DNA from: Boletus sp. NGJ
Taxonomy: Eukaryota; Basidiomycota; Agaricomycetes; Boletales; Boletaceae
DNA: 64,000 nt
Assembly: GCA_019096195.1 (NCBI GenBank)
Contig: JAGTXK010000021.1
Coordinates: 124,001-188,000, forward strand
Direction of reading: 5' to 3'
Positions 1-11,850 of the stretch are shown here, in pieces. The notes under the pieces are model-generated. The model had not been told where the DNA came from and made no database searches. It saw only the letters and a list, made by a program, of their open reading frames with translations. Each line of letters opens with the position of its first letter. Position 1 is the stretch's first letter. The translations under genes were made by a program, and so were the position numbers.

Positions 1-1187
1 GGGGGACACAGTGAATTTCCTCGCTGCTAGCTACAAATAAGTGATACGATAAGTGGTCTGCTTGTTGCCCGCAGCGACGTATAATGAAAAGTCATGCGTT
101 GAGTCGCTTCCGGGGCTGGATTACATAAGCGCATGGGTCCGTCACGTTTGCGAGGTTTGGAGAATTTCCGCCCGGCGGGGGTAACTGACATTGACTCTCG
201 CAAAATCGAGAGTTGGTGTTCGACTTCTAGCACTTTCGATGGTTCGAAGAACGATTTACGAAGAATGGAAGAGTCGTCCTCTTGCAGAGCTTCCTGCAGG
301 CTGACGTTTATCTAGCGACGGTCTGGTCAGCGTTGAATGGTTTACTTGACCGCGATACAAACACCGGAATTCTCTCTGGTGGTCATCCGCCACCGGGCTC
401 ATGAATCCAATAGATTTGGCAGCTGCAGGACGGGCTTCATGTGAACGGTGCGTGCCCGAGTCTTGTGAATTGACGAGCAGGACCGCTACGGAAGGGTGAA
501 AACTTTGGCAAGGCGATCAGACTTCCAGAAATTCCGTAGGCTGACCTTCTTGGAAATTTTTATTTGGATGTTTATCTCGATGGGTGCACTGTGACTTCGC
601 CCGAGGAACCATCAGCGCAACAGATCGCTGCCGTACGCAGGAAGGTGTGCTATTATGCCCGTCTCAGGCTGCGGTTGCTGTGCTCAATCCCTCCCCGGTC
701 AGGCATCCCCGACGCTGGTTCATTTAGGCGCGCGATTCAGTCTTGTCAATGTCCCTCTATGTCGACCCTGTGTCCAGCTGTGGGTGCGTCCTCGCCACCG
801 CACCACAGAGGTGTGAAAGGGCGTTTGCTTTTGACCGTCAGGAACATTAATATTGCAAGGGAAGCACAGGCCCAGGTGTAATAGTAACTTTATCTTTGGA
901 TGTTATGTAACAGCAGGCGAGTGGACTAATCGTTCGGCCCTACCCTTCAAATTCGAAGGGACGAAGTGGAAAGTCGGTCTCTTTCCTCGGGTTCGGTCGT
1001 CAGTGCGATTCCACTATATTAGTGGCCCTTACTCTCTTTACCCTACACTACTCCGAACCCATCTGATCTCCCCCGTCCATCGTACATTGACGTTGAGGTC
1101 CCCACCACAGCGAGGTGTGCAGTGACCCATTGGTGGGAGTGCTCTCACTGATCGATCTGTTGGTAGTTTCACGAGTAGCTGGACGAG
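1..1187. other. Upstream region of the polyketide synthase; no gene seen
   Basis: CpG-rich, non-repetitive sequence with only short open frames that look random. It presumably holds the promoter of the synthase that begins at 1188. A weak TATA-like string (ctatatta) lies at about 1014-1021, roughly 170 bases before the start codon. I see no tailoring gene, RNA gene or repeat. Confidence 0.5.
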
Positions 1188-4100
1188 ATGCCTCCCCCTG
1201 ATGCCAGCAAGATCGTCCTTCCAGTCTTTGCGGGCCAAGGAACGACAAGAACGAGCCTAAGACATGCAGCTGCTCAGGCAATCCGCAACGCGGACTCCCC
1301 CACAGGCTCTCTCCTCCTCTCTTCCTGCCTAGACGTCTTCCTCGCAGAACTCGCAGCTTTATCCCCAGACGAGCTTGATCAGAGTGGCATATGCCCGTCT
1401 GATTTTGACGATCCTCGTCGCTTGCTTACTCCCGACCCTAAATACGTCAAAAATCACATTATCTGCGGAACGTTTCTCTTTCTCGCACAGGTTATACGCT
1501 ATCAGTCCTACGTCCAATCCACCTCTCTCTCCCTTCTTGATCTTCTCAAAGCCAACATCCACCACGCCGCCGGAGTTCTCGGTCTTTCTTCTGGAATATT
1601 TCCTGCCTGCGTTGTTGCTGCATCCTGCAACCCACTTTCCTATATCACCACCACAGTTGAAATCTTTCGTTTGGTATTTTGGATCTCCCTCCGTGTCCTA
1701 CAGTTTACGAGAAAGCTGCTCAAGCAGAAACCTGTGGATGCCACCCTTCCCTGGAGTGTGGCGTGCCTCGGGTTGACGAAAGTCGATGTTGAACAACATA
1801 TCGCCCGATTTGAACAAAAGGTTAGTTGGGAGTCGTATCTCCCCTTCCCGTCATTCATCTGATCGCTTTAGCATTCTCGACATCCCTCGCTTCGCGTAAC
1901 AGCGGTCCTTGATGAAAGGAGCGTGACGGTTTCAGGTCGACCGGACTTGTTAGTCAGGTTTTCGACCTTCATATCCCGACACTGCACTGTACATCCCACA
2001 ACGGTCGATGCACTCTATCACTCGGACCTGCATCTCCCAGATACTCGAGACCAGATCTTGGCAGACATTCGCAGGCGACACATCAGATTTCCGGATTACC
2101 AAGATCTTCGCTGTCCCCTCAGATCAACGATATCTGGAGATATAGCCAAGCTTAGTTCTGATTACCCTTCACTCGTCGACCTCGTGATCGACATGGTGCT
2201 CGTTCAACCTGTGAACTGGGATCTCGTTGCGAAGAAAGTGGCGTCTGTCGTTCCAGCCGAAATGGGACTTTTGGCTATCAATATCGGTCCCGGATCAAGC
2301 ACTCTCCGGGCTCTGGAGAGAGTCGTGCCTGAATGCGCGCTGCGTTGCATCGACGCGACTTTGGACACATGCGGAGATGTCCCTCCCACCCCTGCGAAGC
2401 AAGAGCCTATCGCAATCATTGGTATGGCAGCTCATGCACCGGGCGCTGCTAACACCGGTCAGTTATGGGAGGTACTGGAAAGAGGTATCAATACCGTTTC
2501 AAAGGTTAGCATGGCTGATACATACCTGTAGGTGGCTAATGCATCTATCTAGATTCCGGACGATCGCTTTAAACTTCCTTTGCATACCGCGGCAGACGTC
2601 GGATCATCTCCTTGTGAGACAAAGGTCAAGACGGGCAATTTCATGAGCGATTTTGCCAATTTCGATCACAAGTTTTTCAAGATCTCTCCACGGGAGGCGA
2701 GAAGCATGGATCCCCAACAGCGCGTCATACTGCACACGGCTTACGAAGCTCTCGAGAGCGCGGGATATGTTCCCGATGCAACACCCTGTTTTCGACGTGC
2801 CACGTTCGGTTGCTATGTCGGAGCAGCGACACAAGACTATGCTGAAAATCTCGCCAGCGACATCGACATTCACTATAGCACTGGTGGGACCTTATTTGAC
2901 GCTATCAAGATAAATGGAACTAACGTTATCCCAAGGCACGTTGAAGGCATTCCTGAGCGGTCGCATATCGTATGCCATGCAGTTTGGGGGACCTTCGGTC
3001 GTGGTGGATACTGCGTGCTCGTCTTCGATTGTGGCCATCCATCAAGCATGCAGAGCTTTGATGATCAAAGATTGTGACGCGGCCCTCGCCGGTGGCGTCA
3101 ACGTCATGACTAGTCCCAACGTACGTACATGATGCGTTTATTTGTTACATCAGAATGATAACGTATTCTGCAGATGTTCGTTGGCCTAGCACGGGGCCAC
3201 TTTTTGGCCCCCTCGGGTCAATGCAAGGCGTTTGATGCGTCCGCCGATGGTTATTCTAGAGGAGAAGGTTGTTGTCTATTCGTCCTAAAGCGATTGAGTG
3301 ACGCTATAGCGGAGAACGACAACATTATGGGTGTTATCCGAGGCGTTGAAGTCAACCAGAGTGGCCTGGCGCCGTCGATCACCCACCCACACAGTCCTAC
3401 GCAGGCTGATCTCCTCAGGACACTCCTCGAGCATTCTGGCATGTGTCCGACTCGCGTCAGCGTTGTCGAAGCCCACGGTACTGGAACTGAAGCAGGAGAC
3501 TCATGCGAACTTGCGAGTATCCGTTCGGTTCTTTCCCAGGGTCGAACGCGGGACAATCTTCTTCATGTTACGTCGATTAAGGCCAATATCGGTCACCTCG
3601 AGGCGGCTTCTGGGGCTGTTGGGCTCTGCAAGCTTTTGTTGATGTTACGACACAAGGTCATTCCGGCTCAGATCTCCTTGAAGACACTCCATCCGCTCAT
3701 CGCCCCCATGGATGTTGACAACACGATCATCGATACACTCCCGACACCATGGGTCGCTAAATCCACTCCTCGAGTTGCTGTGCTCAACAACTTTGGCGCA
3801 GCTGGCTCCAACGGCGCGCTGGTACTCGAGGAGTATATGAAGCCAAAGCCAAGTCATCATCTTCCTAGAACTGCGTCTTTCGTGTTCGGCATTTCTGCAA
3901 AGTCAGCCACAGTACTGGAAAATCTCCGCTCACGATATATCCAGTGGCTTGACGATGCTCGGAATCACGACGTACCATTCGGCGACATTGCCTACACTGC
4001 TACCGCTCGCCGTCAACTCTATCCTTTCCGACTGGTAGTCACTGCGAAGGACAAGGATGAGCTCGTCCGAGCCCTCGACACTACGTCCGTCACCCACGTC

Positions 4101-7100
4101 GAGCGGCGCGGGGGTCAGGTGATATTCGTCTTCTCTGGACAAGCAAGTCAGTATCTCAATATGGGTGCTCCCCTTTACGCCACGTCGCCCGTCTTCCGTA
4201 GCTGTATTGATCGATGTCATCGCTGCCTCCTATCTCTCGGGTATCCCGGTATCCTCCCTATTATCTCGTCAGAGACTTGTGACTATGTTTTCACGGCGGA
4301 CGAGGAGTTCGAGGCCTATCAGTGCGCTGTACTCGCTGTCGAGTTCGCTCTCGCTACTCTGTGGAAGCACTGGGGAGTGGTTCCCGCCGGTGCCATTGGG
4401 CAAAGGTGAGTTATAGAATTGCATCTGTTTTATGCGAACCTATGCCGAGTACTGGTTCTAGTCTAGGAGAGTATGCTGCAATGGTGACAGCCGACGTCCT
4501 GTCGATTGAGACTGCGCTGTCTATCGTGGCGAAAAGGGGTCGTTTAATGTCTCAGGCATGCGCCATTGGGAAAACGGGCATGATTTCCGTCAGCCTTCCG
4601 TCCGCGCAGGTGCAAGAGATTTTGACGACTCATGCGTCGTTTTCGAAAGTGACCATTGCGTGCGTGAACACTGAGTCTTCTTGTGTGGTCGCTGGCCCCG
4701 TGGAAGACCTACGAACGTTCGCGGCCCATCTGACGCTCGTTCTTGGTTGCAAAACTGCCACTCTCAAGGTCCAACTTGGCTTCCATTCTTCCGCCATGGA
4801 TCCCATCCTGGACGATCTCAGGGAGCATGTCGCGACACTCCCAATCCATCCTCCGTCTATCCCCATCGCATCCAATGTATACGGGACCGTCGTTCCTGCG
4901 GGTGACGGTTCAACGTTCCAAGCTGACTACTTCGTGAGGCACTGTCGTCGACCTGTCCTATTTGCCCGGGGTCTGCGAGAACTTGAACAGTATATGGATC
5001 CTTCCCAAATCGATGCGTGGATTGACGTTGGGCCGCATGCGGTCTGTTTACCTATGATCGAGACGACGCTGTCGCCATCCCGAGAGACCTTGTGTCTTCC
5101 ATCGATGCTCAAAGGAACTCTGGCATGGGACTCGCTGACGGACAGCTTAGCCCAACTGTACCGAACTGCCGTTCCTGTGGATTGGCGACGTGTTTTCGAT
5201 GAACGCTCGCCTTGTTCTTGTATCGACTTGCCCTTGTATCCGTTCGACTCGCAGAAGTTCTGGGTGCCTTGTACCAACCGTGCGGTGCTTGCTGTATCGG
5301 ACCCGACATTCCAGCGTCAGGTGGCGCCGGACCATCCGATGTTGTCCTCCTGGTCTCAATATCCGTCTCGACAAAACGGAAACGCAGCGATCTTTGAAAC
5401 GCCTATCAGGTGTTTGGCGAGGTATATGGAAGGGCACAAGGTTGGGGGTTATGCGCTGTGCCCCGCCTCCGTGTACCTGGAACAGGCTCTCGCTGGCGCA
5501 GTTATCACGCAGCGCCATTTGGATTTGGATTTCGGAAGGAGCATGCCCGTATTACGTGCCGTGGAATTTTCGCGTCCCCTCGTGCTTCACCGGGAGAGTC
5601 ATCTGATCATTCGTACACACGTTACCGTCCACGAAGACGGCACAGGTTCGTTCAACATCACGTCAAGATTGGAGTCATCGCGCGAAGAACACGTTCACGT
5701 ACATGGCGATGTGCGCTTTTCTTCCATTCGGGAGACGACGTCGGCTCTCGAACTCCTTGGAAACTCTCGGCGCGCGGAGGTTCTCACATGCCACGAGGAA
5801 ACACCAGAGGTGTTTAGTACGCACACTGCATATGAGGTGGTCTTCCCTCGGGTCGTAGAGTACGCCAAGGACTATCATACGATCCAATCGCTCACTGTCA
5901 ATGGCGACGGTGCCTCAGGCATCGCCCGTATTGCCCTGTCTGGTTCTCTGGGTGTGCAACCCGTCTTTCTCGATACGTTGCTCCACGTCGCGGGCTTCAT
6001 GGTGAACATGCGAGGCGATGTGTCAGACGCGTACATATGCAGTGGCGTCGGCTTACTCAAGGTCCTACGTGATCTTGTCGACGACAAAGCGTCTTACACC
6101 GTCTACTGCACCAACAGCCGGATCTCCTCTCGCGACTTTGTTACAGCAGATATATTAGCTGTCCAAGGGATGCAACTTGCCTGTCGTCGTTGCGCAGCTT
6201 CAAGGTGCACAATTTCGTAGGGTCCGTTTGACGAGCCTTCATCGTGGCCTGGCGATTGCAGCGGATCCGAGAGGGACCCGAAATCGCAAGCGCACCGATT
6301 CCAATGCGATCGTTACGCCCTCGTCTCCTCGTAGCGTCATCTTTGCTCGTTCCCGTTCCAACACCCGTAGTACCATGTTCTGCGGGGCTGCATTCGGCAT
6401 CGACGAAATGGACACGAGTTGCAGCGGGCCGCCATCGCCGCAAACGTTGGTCTCGGAGAGCGGGGACATGTTTGAGAAACGTCTTTCGGGTATAGACCGC
6501 GAGCGCGTTCGTAAAATTATGGCTGAGGTGTTAGGGATTGAGGACAGTGAGGAGATCAAGGACGAAGCTAATTTTGGGTCTCTCGGCCTGGACTCTTTGG
6601 GGTCCATCGAGGCGCAGCAAGCGCTGAGGGTCGCATTGAACAGACCGATTCCGCACACCATCTTCGTCAAATGCTCCACGCTCTCGGCGCTGTGCGACTT
6701 TTTGGTGGACGATCTGGACGACGGTGACATTTCGGACGACAAGATCCACGGTGGAGAATCTCCAGTCTATCATCATCATCATTCATCCGACGTCGACGGT
6801 GTTCTCGTCTCGTTGCAACAGTGCCCGGGTGGTTTGCACGCTCCACTTTATCTCGTACATGATGGGAGTGGGCTTGTGAGCCACTACGAGCGTCTCTTGC
6901 CTTTGCACCGCGACGTGTGGGGGCTCAGCAATCCTCGTTTCTTCCATGGAGAGCCTTGGGAAACAGTTGAGGAGATGGCTCGGGCGTATGCACTCGCGAT
7001 CGAGCAACATGCAAATGATGCCCCTTTGATGCTCGGAGGTCCGTCATTTCATTTACACTCGCATGCTGTGTCATCTGACTCCAGGCCGTTCTTCCGCAGG

Positions 7101-7665
7101 CTGGTCATTTGGAGGCGTCGTTGCCTTTGAAACCGCCCGGATTCTCACATGTCGCGGTGTCAAGGTGAAGGGCGTCGTTTTGATCGACTCACCTTCACCA
7201 TCAGTACCGCCCTTGTTGTCCGATGCCATCATCGGTCATCTTCTCCAAGATCAAGAACGTACCGTCGACTCTTTGACGACGGCGCTGGTCACGCGCCAGT
7301 TCAAACAGAGCACGGCGCTTTTGGACAAGTACGTACCCGGAATACGGGACGCGGCGGAGGTCCCACTTGCGTTTTTGCGCTGTACCGCGGGGTTCTGTCC
7401 CGATGGCATGGAAGGCGTTGCTGCGTGGTTCGGTGAACGAGATGACGTCGGGTCTGTTGTCGGACCTTGGGAAGCTTTGGCTGGACGGGCGGTGCCGGTG
7501 TGGGACGTACCTGGTCATCACTTTGAGCCCTTTTCGCACGTACATGTGAGTCGTTCTACAATGCTTTGGATGAGGATGAGGGGGCTTGTGCTGATGCTGA
7601 ATGCGTAGGTAAAGGAGACGTCGGCACAGCTTGATCGTGCATGCCGATACCTGGAGACGCTCTAG
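1188..7665 (+). CDS. Non-reducing polyketide synthase, SAT-KS-AT-PT-ACP-TE (orsellinic-acid-synthase-like)
   Basis: Iterative type I synthase predicted to build an aromatic polyketide from malonyl-CoA. The exons I infer are 1188-1820, 1872-2504, 2553-2883, 2936-3120, 3174-4405, 4462 to about 6160-6176, then on to 7038, 7100-7545 and 7609-7665 (about 2030 aa). Introns are GT-AG; the third contains a ggaactaac branch-like site. Domains in order: SAT (GLSSG at residues 132-136, a Ser where the usual GxCxG has Cys); KS ([29 protein letters not shown]); malonyl-CoA AT (GQSLGEY made across the 4406-4461 intron, and GFHS); PT product-template domain (His in MEGHKVGG, Asp in PVFLDTLLH); one ACP (LGLDSLGS, phosphopantetheine Ser); TE/Claisen cyclase (GWSFGG made across the 7039-7099 intron, His in GHHFEPF). 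The reading frame moves by +1 near 6160-6180: either a one-base insertion or a 37-base GT-AG intron at 6161-6197. No cluster partner is in the window. The product is inferred from architecture only. Confidence 0.9.
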
Positions 7666-8128
7666 CGTCCGAACTTGCATTCTCTTCTTTTTTTTTTCAT
7701 GGATCGACCTCCTCGAGTTTCTGTCATTTCTCTGTGGAACGGAGTTTTTTCTTATATATATGCACGTCTCATTCATGCAATGGTACACTGTATCATATCG
7801 TTGGAACGCTTTCCTGTAGATTGGTACGGTAGTGTGTGGTACATATGGAGCGGATGACAATCAAGCTGTGTCACAGTCCTGCTTGAATTCTGCCAGTCTC
7901 ACGTCTTCCTAGTCGACCGCGATCATTACCATTCGACTAGCATCACAAAAAGAGTCGAAAAAAGAGATATTATATATAGTAGTATCTCCGTATGTCGGAC
8001 TTGTCGGAACAATGAGGCACCCCCCGGAAATTTCGTAGACGACAATGCAATCCTAGCAAATGTTTTTTCCCGATCCAAACCCAATAACCCGACAATATTG
8101 GGAATTTAAGGATACATCCGAAGTGTGG
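7666..8128. other. 3' flank of the polyketide synthase
   Basis: Probable 3' untranslated region and intergenic DNA, with T-rich and TATATA runs around 7687-7700 and 7750-7765 and 7970-7980. No gene is visible. It ends at the TA duplicated by the neighbouring transposon. Confidence 0.4.
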
Positions 8129-8640
8129 TACAGTACACTTGCTCATAATGCATATGGTACTACTGCATAAATCTCATTTTGCATAGAGTTTTCAGTAAAA
8201 CCACAGTGGTATGCAGAGTTAGTCACACATTTTTGCATAATGAATAATGTATAGGGTTTGCATGACAATTATGCAGTATGAGATACTATATTTGCAGAGA
8301 TGTGTCACTGGAATGCTGAAACACTGGATCCAGGGATAGCACTGACACAGACACCGGGTCAAAAGTATGGCAGCTCTCCATACCAGAACTCTATTAGCCC
8401 TGTCGAGAGATTCCTAAGTCACACTGAATAATGTAATTTATTTTCAAGAACTTATTCCCATCTCTTCATCTAAGCATCATGCCTTCTGAGCTGCAAAGAT
8501 GCAAACCATGACCAAAACCTGCACCATACTACAATCAACAGCCACAGGCGGAAAGGAGTCAACACTGTCACAATGCTCCTGCTGCCACTTCAGCAAAGCC
8601 TATCCAATCCAATAAGCACAAAAACCTCACATTACACAAT

Positions 8641-9520
8641 TGGCTTACTGTATTCTCATATATTGGCTCTCATCCAAATGTACCCCAGGAATGCATTGTT
8701 GAGCACTTCAAAACGCTGCAAAAAGGTGCCCTGGAATTCACCCAATCAATGCTCTCACAGAAATTGAAGGACCACATGAAATTAGAGCAGCACACTGGAT
8801 CACATCCAAATGCACTGTCTGGAAAGCATCCTCGAGCAGTTACAAGCCCAGAGGTTGAAAGGCACTGATCTTGTGGGTGAGATCCATGGAGGAGAAGGGT
8901 GAGACAGTCAACGGGCCAATGCTACATGAAAAGAGAAAGAGATTTGAAATTGAGTTTGGCATTTCAGAGGAAAACAGACTTACAGGCAATGGATGGATTT
9001 CTTCCTTTTGCAAAGCCTACAAATTAAGGAGTATTGGAGACATGGTGAAGCAGGATCAGTGGACACTGAGGCTGTTGCAGCAGAGTGTATACGACTGCAG
9101 AAAGTTTTGTCCACATTCCCTCTGAGGGACCAATGGGACTTTGACAAGATCAGCTTCTTTCCATCATGCATGAACTCACTATATTATTCTAAATTGAATG
9201 CTGATTCATTGATAGCACACCACCTGACTGAGGGCTTGTGACGAAGCAAATGAGTGGCAAAAAAAAGAACAAGTTCTGAATCACTGTTGGGCTTGCTATG
9301 AATGCTGATGGAAGCGAGAAGTTACCACTTTTCTACATTGGGCAATCAAAAAAACCAAGGTGTTTTAGTAATAAGACACCACAGTCCTGTGGGTTTTATT
9401 ACTGCAACAATAAGAAAGTATGGATGACAATGGAATTGTTTGAGGAGTGAGTAAATATGAATAAGCATGCAAAAATATTATTGACCATCACAATGGGGTT
9501 TAGGTGGATCAAATTGCTTG
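8641..9520 (+). pseudogene. pogo/CENP-B-type transposase, N-terminal and early catalytic part (decayed)
   Basis: Reading across several frame changes and stops shows a helix-turn-helix block (VEHFKTLQKGALEFTQSML, about 8695-8755), then a CENP-B-type second DNA-binding block (LWVRSMEEKGETVNGPML, about 8870-8925, with GNGWISSFCKAYKL further on and RHGEAGSVDTEA near 9040-9075), then the start of a DDE nuclease (a degenerate WDFDKISFFP near 9135, where the family has an Asp-containing NFDET-like motif; KLPLFYIGQSKKPRCF near 9320-9360). These match the layout of pogo/Tigger-like transposases of Agaricomycetes as I know it. Coding likeness fades at about 9510-9560, where the CATAGT repeats begin. 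Not functional. Confidence 0.7.
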
Positions 9521-9640
9521 ATCTAAAGATGGGTGTGCAGAAGCACTTCATTTCATTAGTAAATACAGGATTTCATCATAGTGCTCATAGTGCCATAGTA
9601 ATTTCATAGATAACTCATAGTATTCATAGTATCCATAGTA

Positions 9641-9850
9641 TAGTGACCTCCAAAACTGTTGCAATGTCTAACCCTGATGTGGTGCGTGCAGTGCACCACA
9701 AACACCCGTGGGAATTACACTTCGCTTTGGTGGGAACAAACAAAGTACACACTCTTGGCTACAATCCGGCCTCTGGATCATGTGATTTGGATCAGAGGCT
9801 GTGGAGTTATGTCTATTTCAAAACAGCAATACCATTGCAACAGTTTTGCA
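9641..9850. repeat. Left terminal inverted repeat of the Tc1-like element
   Basis: 210 bases that match the complement of 11033-11243 with roughly a dozen differences by eye. An unusually long repeat for Tc1; the inner edge ends in gttttgca. Confidence 0.85.
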
Positions 9851-9991
9851 CCTTTTAGTAGAGAATGTGCAATCTTGTTGAAATATCATCATAAGTGGCA
9901 ATGTTTGGTTATACAAACAAAGATACACATACAAATATTTTGTCTGAGTTTGAAATAGTTCACACACTTCTTTATTTCCAACCACATCATC

Positions 9992-11076
9992 ATGAGATCC
10001 ATCTCTTCTACTCAGAAAAACACCATTCTCTCTATGCTTGATGCTGGCCAGTCAGCTCATTCTATTGCTGCCACCACTGGTCTCCATGCTTCTACCATAT
10101 CCAGGCTCCACTCCAAAGAGCGTTCTGAGCTTCAGAAGTCTGCTGGAGGTCGCCCATCCAAGCTTTCTCCTATCAATCTTCGTCATGCCATCCGTCTTAT
10201 TTCATCTGGAAAGGCAGAAAATGCTGTCCAGGTGACCAAGGCTCTCACCAATGTGGTCAACCAACCCCTCTCTACCTCCACAGTATGCACTGGCACTTGA
10301 GAAAAACTGGTATGAAGGCTGTGGTAAAGTCTAAACGCCCCCTTCTATCAGCTAGGCACCGCAAGGCTCGCTTGGACTTTGCCTATGCTCATAAGGATTG
10401 GACTATAGAGGACTGGAAGAAGGTAGTATGGTCTGATGAGACTAAAATCAATCGCCTAGGGTCAGATGGGTGAAAATGGGGCTGGAAAAAAGCAGGTGAA
10501 GGGCTTAATGATAGATTGGTTGAAGGGACCTTGAAGTTTGGAGGAGGTTCTCTCATGATGTGGGGGTGTATGACTTGGCAGGGAGTTGGCTATGCTACCA
10601 AGATTGATGGTAGGATGGATGGAGACCTTTACCTTCAGATTTTGAAGGATGAGCTGCTGAATACTCTGCAGTATTATGGTCTAGATCCTCCTAACATGAT
10701 CTTTCAGCAAGACAATGACCCCAAGCATACTTGCAAAAAGGTGAAAGAGTGGCTTGGAGAGCAGGAGTTTGGGACTATGATATGGCCAGCACAGTCTCCT
10801 GACCTCAACCCCATTGAACACCTCTGGGGTCACCTCAAAAGAAGGCTAGCAGATCAAGAACAACCTCCTAGTGGAATTCATGAGTTATGGGAGAGAGTTC
10901 AGGTGGAATGGGAGGGGATACCACTTGAGGAGTGTCAGAAGTTAATTGAAAGCATGCCTAGGAGGGCTGAGGCAGTGCTCAAGGCAAAAGGAAGGCTATA
11001 CCAAGTACTAATACCCACTTCATATCAAGAGATGCAAAACTGTTGCAATGGTATTGCTGTTTTGAAATGGACATAG
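9992..11076 (+). pseudogene. Tc1-like DD34E transposase (one frameshift, one stop)
   Basis: The N-terminal part (from ATG 9992) is a helix-turn-helix region (AHSIAATTGLHASTISRLHS) followed by a second one (GRPSKLSPINLRHAIRLISS). The frame breaks at about 10275-10285 by one base, then resumes with LRKTGMKAVVKSKRPLLSA. The first catalytic Asp is in VVWSDETKIN. An in-frame TGA at 10471-10473 follows, where a CGA arginine codon is plausible. The second Asp is in QQDNDPKHT and the Glu in PDLNPIEHLW, with 34 residues between them, which is the DD34E spacing of Tc1. The last residues and stop run into the right terminal repeat. It would cut and paste the element via TA targets if intact. Confidence 0.85.
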
Positions 11077-11243
11077 CTCCACTGCCTCTGATCCAAATCA
11101 CATGATCCAGAGGCCGGACTGTAGCCAAGAGTGTGTACCTTGTTTGGTCCCACCAAAGCGAAGTGTAAGTTCCCACGGGCGTTTGTGGTGCGCTGCACAC
11201 ACCACATCAGGGTTAGACATTGCAACAGTTTTGGAGGTCACTG
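11033..11243. repeat. Right terminal inverted repeat of the Tc1-like element
   Basis: Complement of 9641-9850. It overlaps the last codons of the transposase gene. The outer end ctg is followed by the duplicated TA at 11244-11245. Confidence 0.85.
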
Positions 11244-11661
11244 TATATTCATAGTGTGCATAGTATCATAGTATAACAGTACCATAGCATTTCATAGTGT
11301 TCATAGTGTTCATAGTATCATAGTGTCATAATACCATAGCATTTCATAGTATTCATAGTACATTCATAGTAGTCATAGTCATAGTAGTAATTTTAAGCTA
11401 ATCCTAAACCTAAACCTAAATCAAAAGTATACAAAAAGTGTAGTCACAATGTGTACCAAAAGTGTAGACCTACACTCAAAAAAAATATCCAAGTTCATTT
11501 TCCCACACTCAGTGTTGAAAAAGCGGACATTGTTTGCCAATGTTTGTGCCACCATTCTTATATAAACAAGCCAGACTTCAAAAACTTTCCCACACTCTCT
11601 TGTTTCTTAATTTTATCCTTCTCTACTCATTACATGAAGTCAACACTTTACTTTGTAAATC

Positions 11662-11850
11662 ATTAGGATTGGGATTAGGATTGGGATTGGAACAGGGACT
11701 GGGATTAGGATTAGGATTAGGATTAGGATTAGGGTTAAAATTGGAATTAGAATTAGAATTAGAATTAGTAGAGTTAATATTTGATTGAATTTGAAATTAG
11801 AATTGGCTTGAAATTGGATTAGAATTAGAATGAGAATTAGAATTGCTAAG
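11662..11850. repeat. Telomere-like TTAGGA/TTGGGA array grading into TTAGAA
   Basis: Tandem hexamers of the TTAGGA, TTGGGA and TTAGGG type, then GAATTA-type units. Fungal telomeres are typically TTAGGG, so this is a degenerate interstitial relative or a simple repeat. A short mirrored CCTAAA stretch at 11400-11422 shows it is part of an inverted-repeat structure rather than a chromosome end. Confidence 0.6.

Larger units (their letters stand above)
9641..11243 (+). mobile_element. Tc1-like transposon, 1603 bp, complete ends
   Basis: Long inverted repeats at 9641-9850 and 11033-11243 flank a single transposase. Outer ends read tagtgacctcc on the left and the complement of cagtgacctcc on the right. 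TA duplications lie at 9639-9640 and 11244-11245. Length, target and DD34E transposase place it in the Tc1/mariner superfamily. It is inserted in the CATAGT array of another element. The transposase is broken, so this copy is not autonomous. Confidence 0.9.

Noticed and set aside
564-1125. Open frames upstream of the polyketide synthase as a tailoring gene
   Set aside because: They are short and overlapping, with no recognisable motif, intron signals or codon character; most likely chance frames in GC-rich DNA.
6161-6197. 37-base intron in the polyketide synthase as the preferred model
   Set aside because: GT-AG and in frame, but shorter than the other introns of this gene (48-66 bases), without a branch-like site, and it removes residues that fit the family. 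Kept only as an alternative.
7631-7857. Small secreted or membrane protein after the synthase
   Set aside because: Frames run through T-rich 3' untranslated sequence and overlap each other in three phases.
11451-11788. Gly-Leu repeat protein
   Set aside because: Translation of the TTAGGA-type repeat only.
11662-11850. Telomeric repeats marking a chromosome end
   Set aside because: The units are degenerate, mirrored by opposite units at 11400-11422 and enclosed in a transposon nest, with ordinary sequence on both sides.
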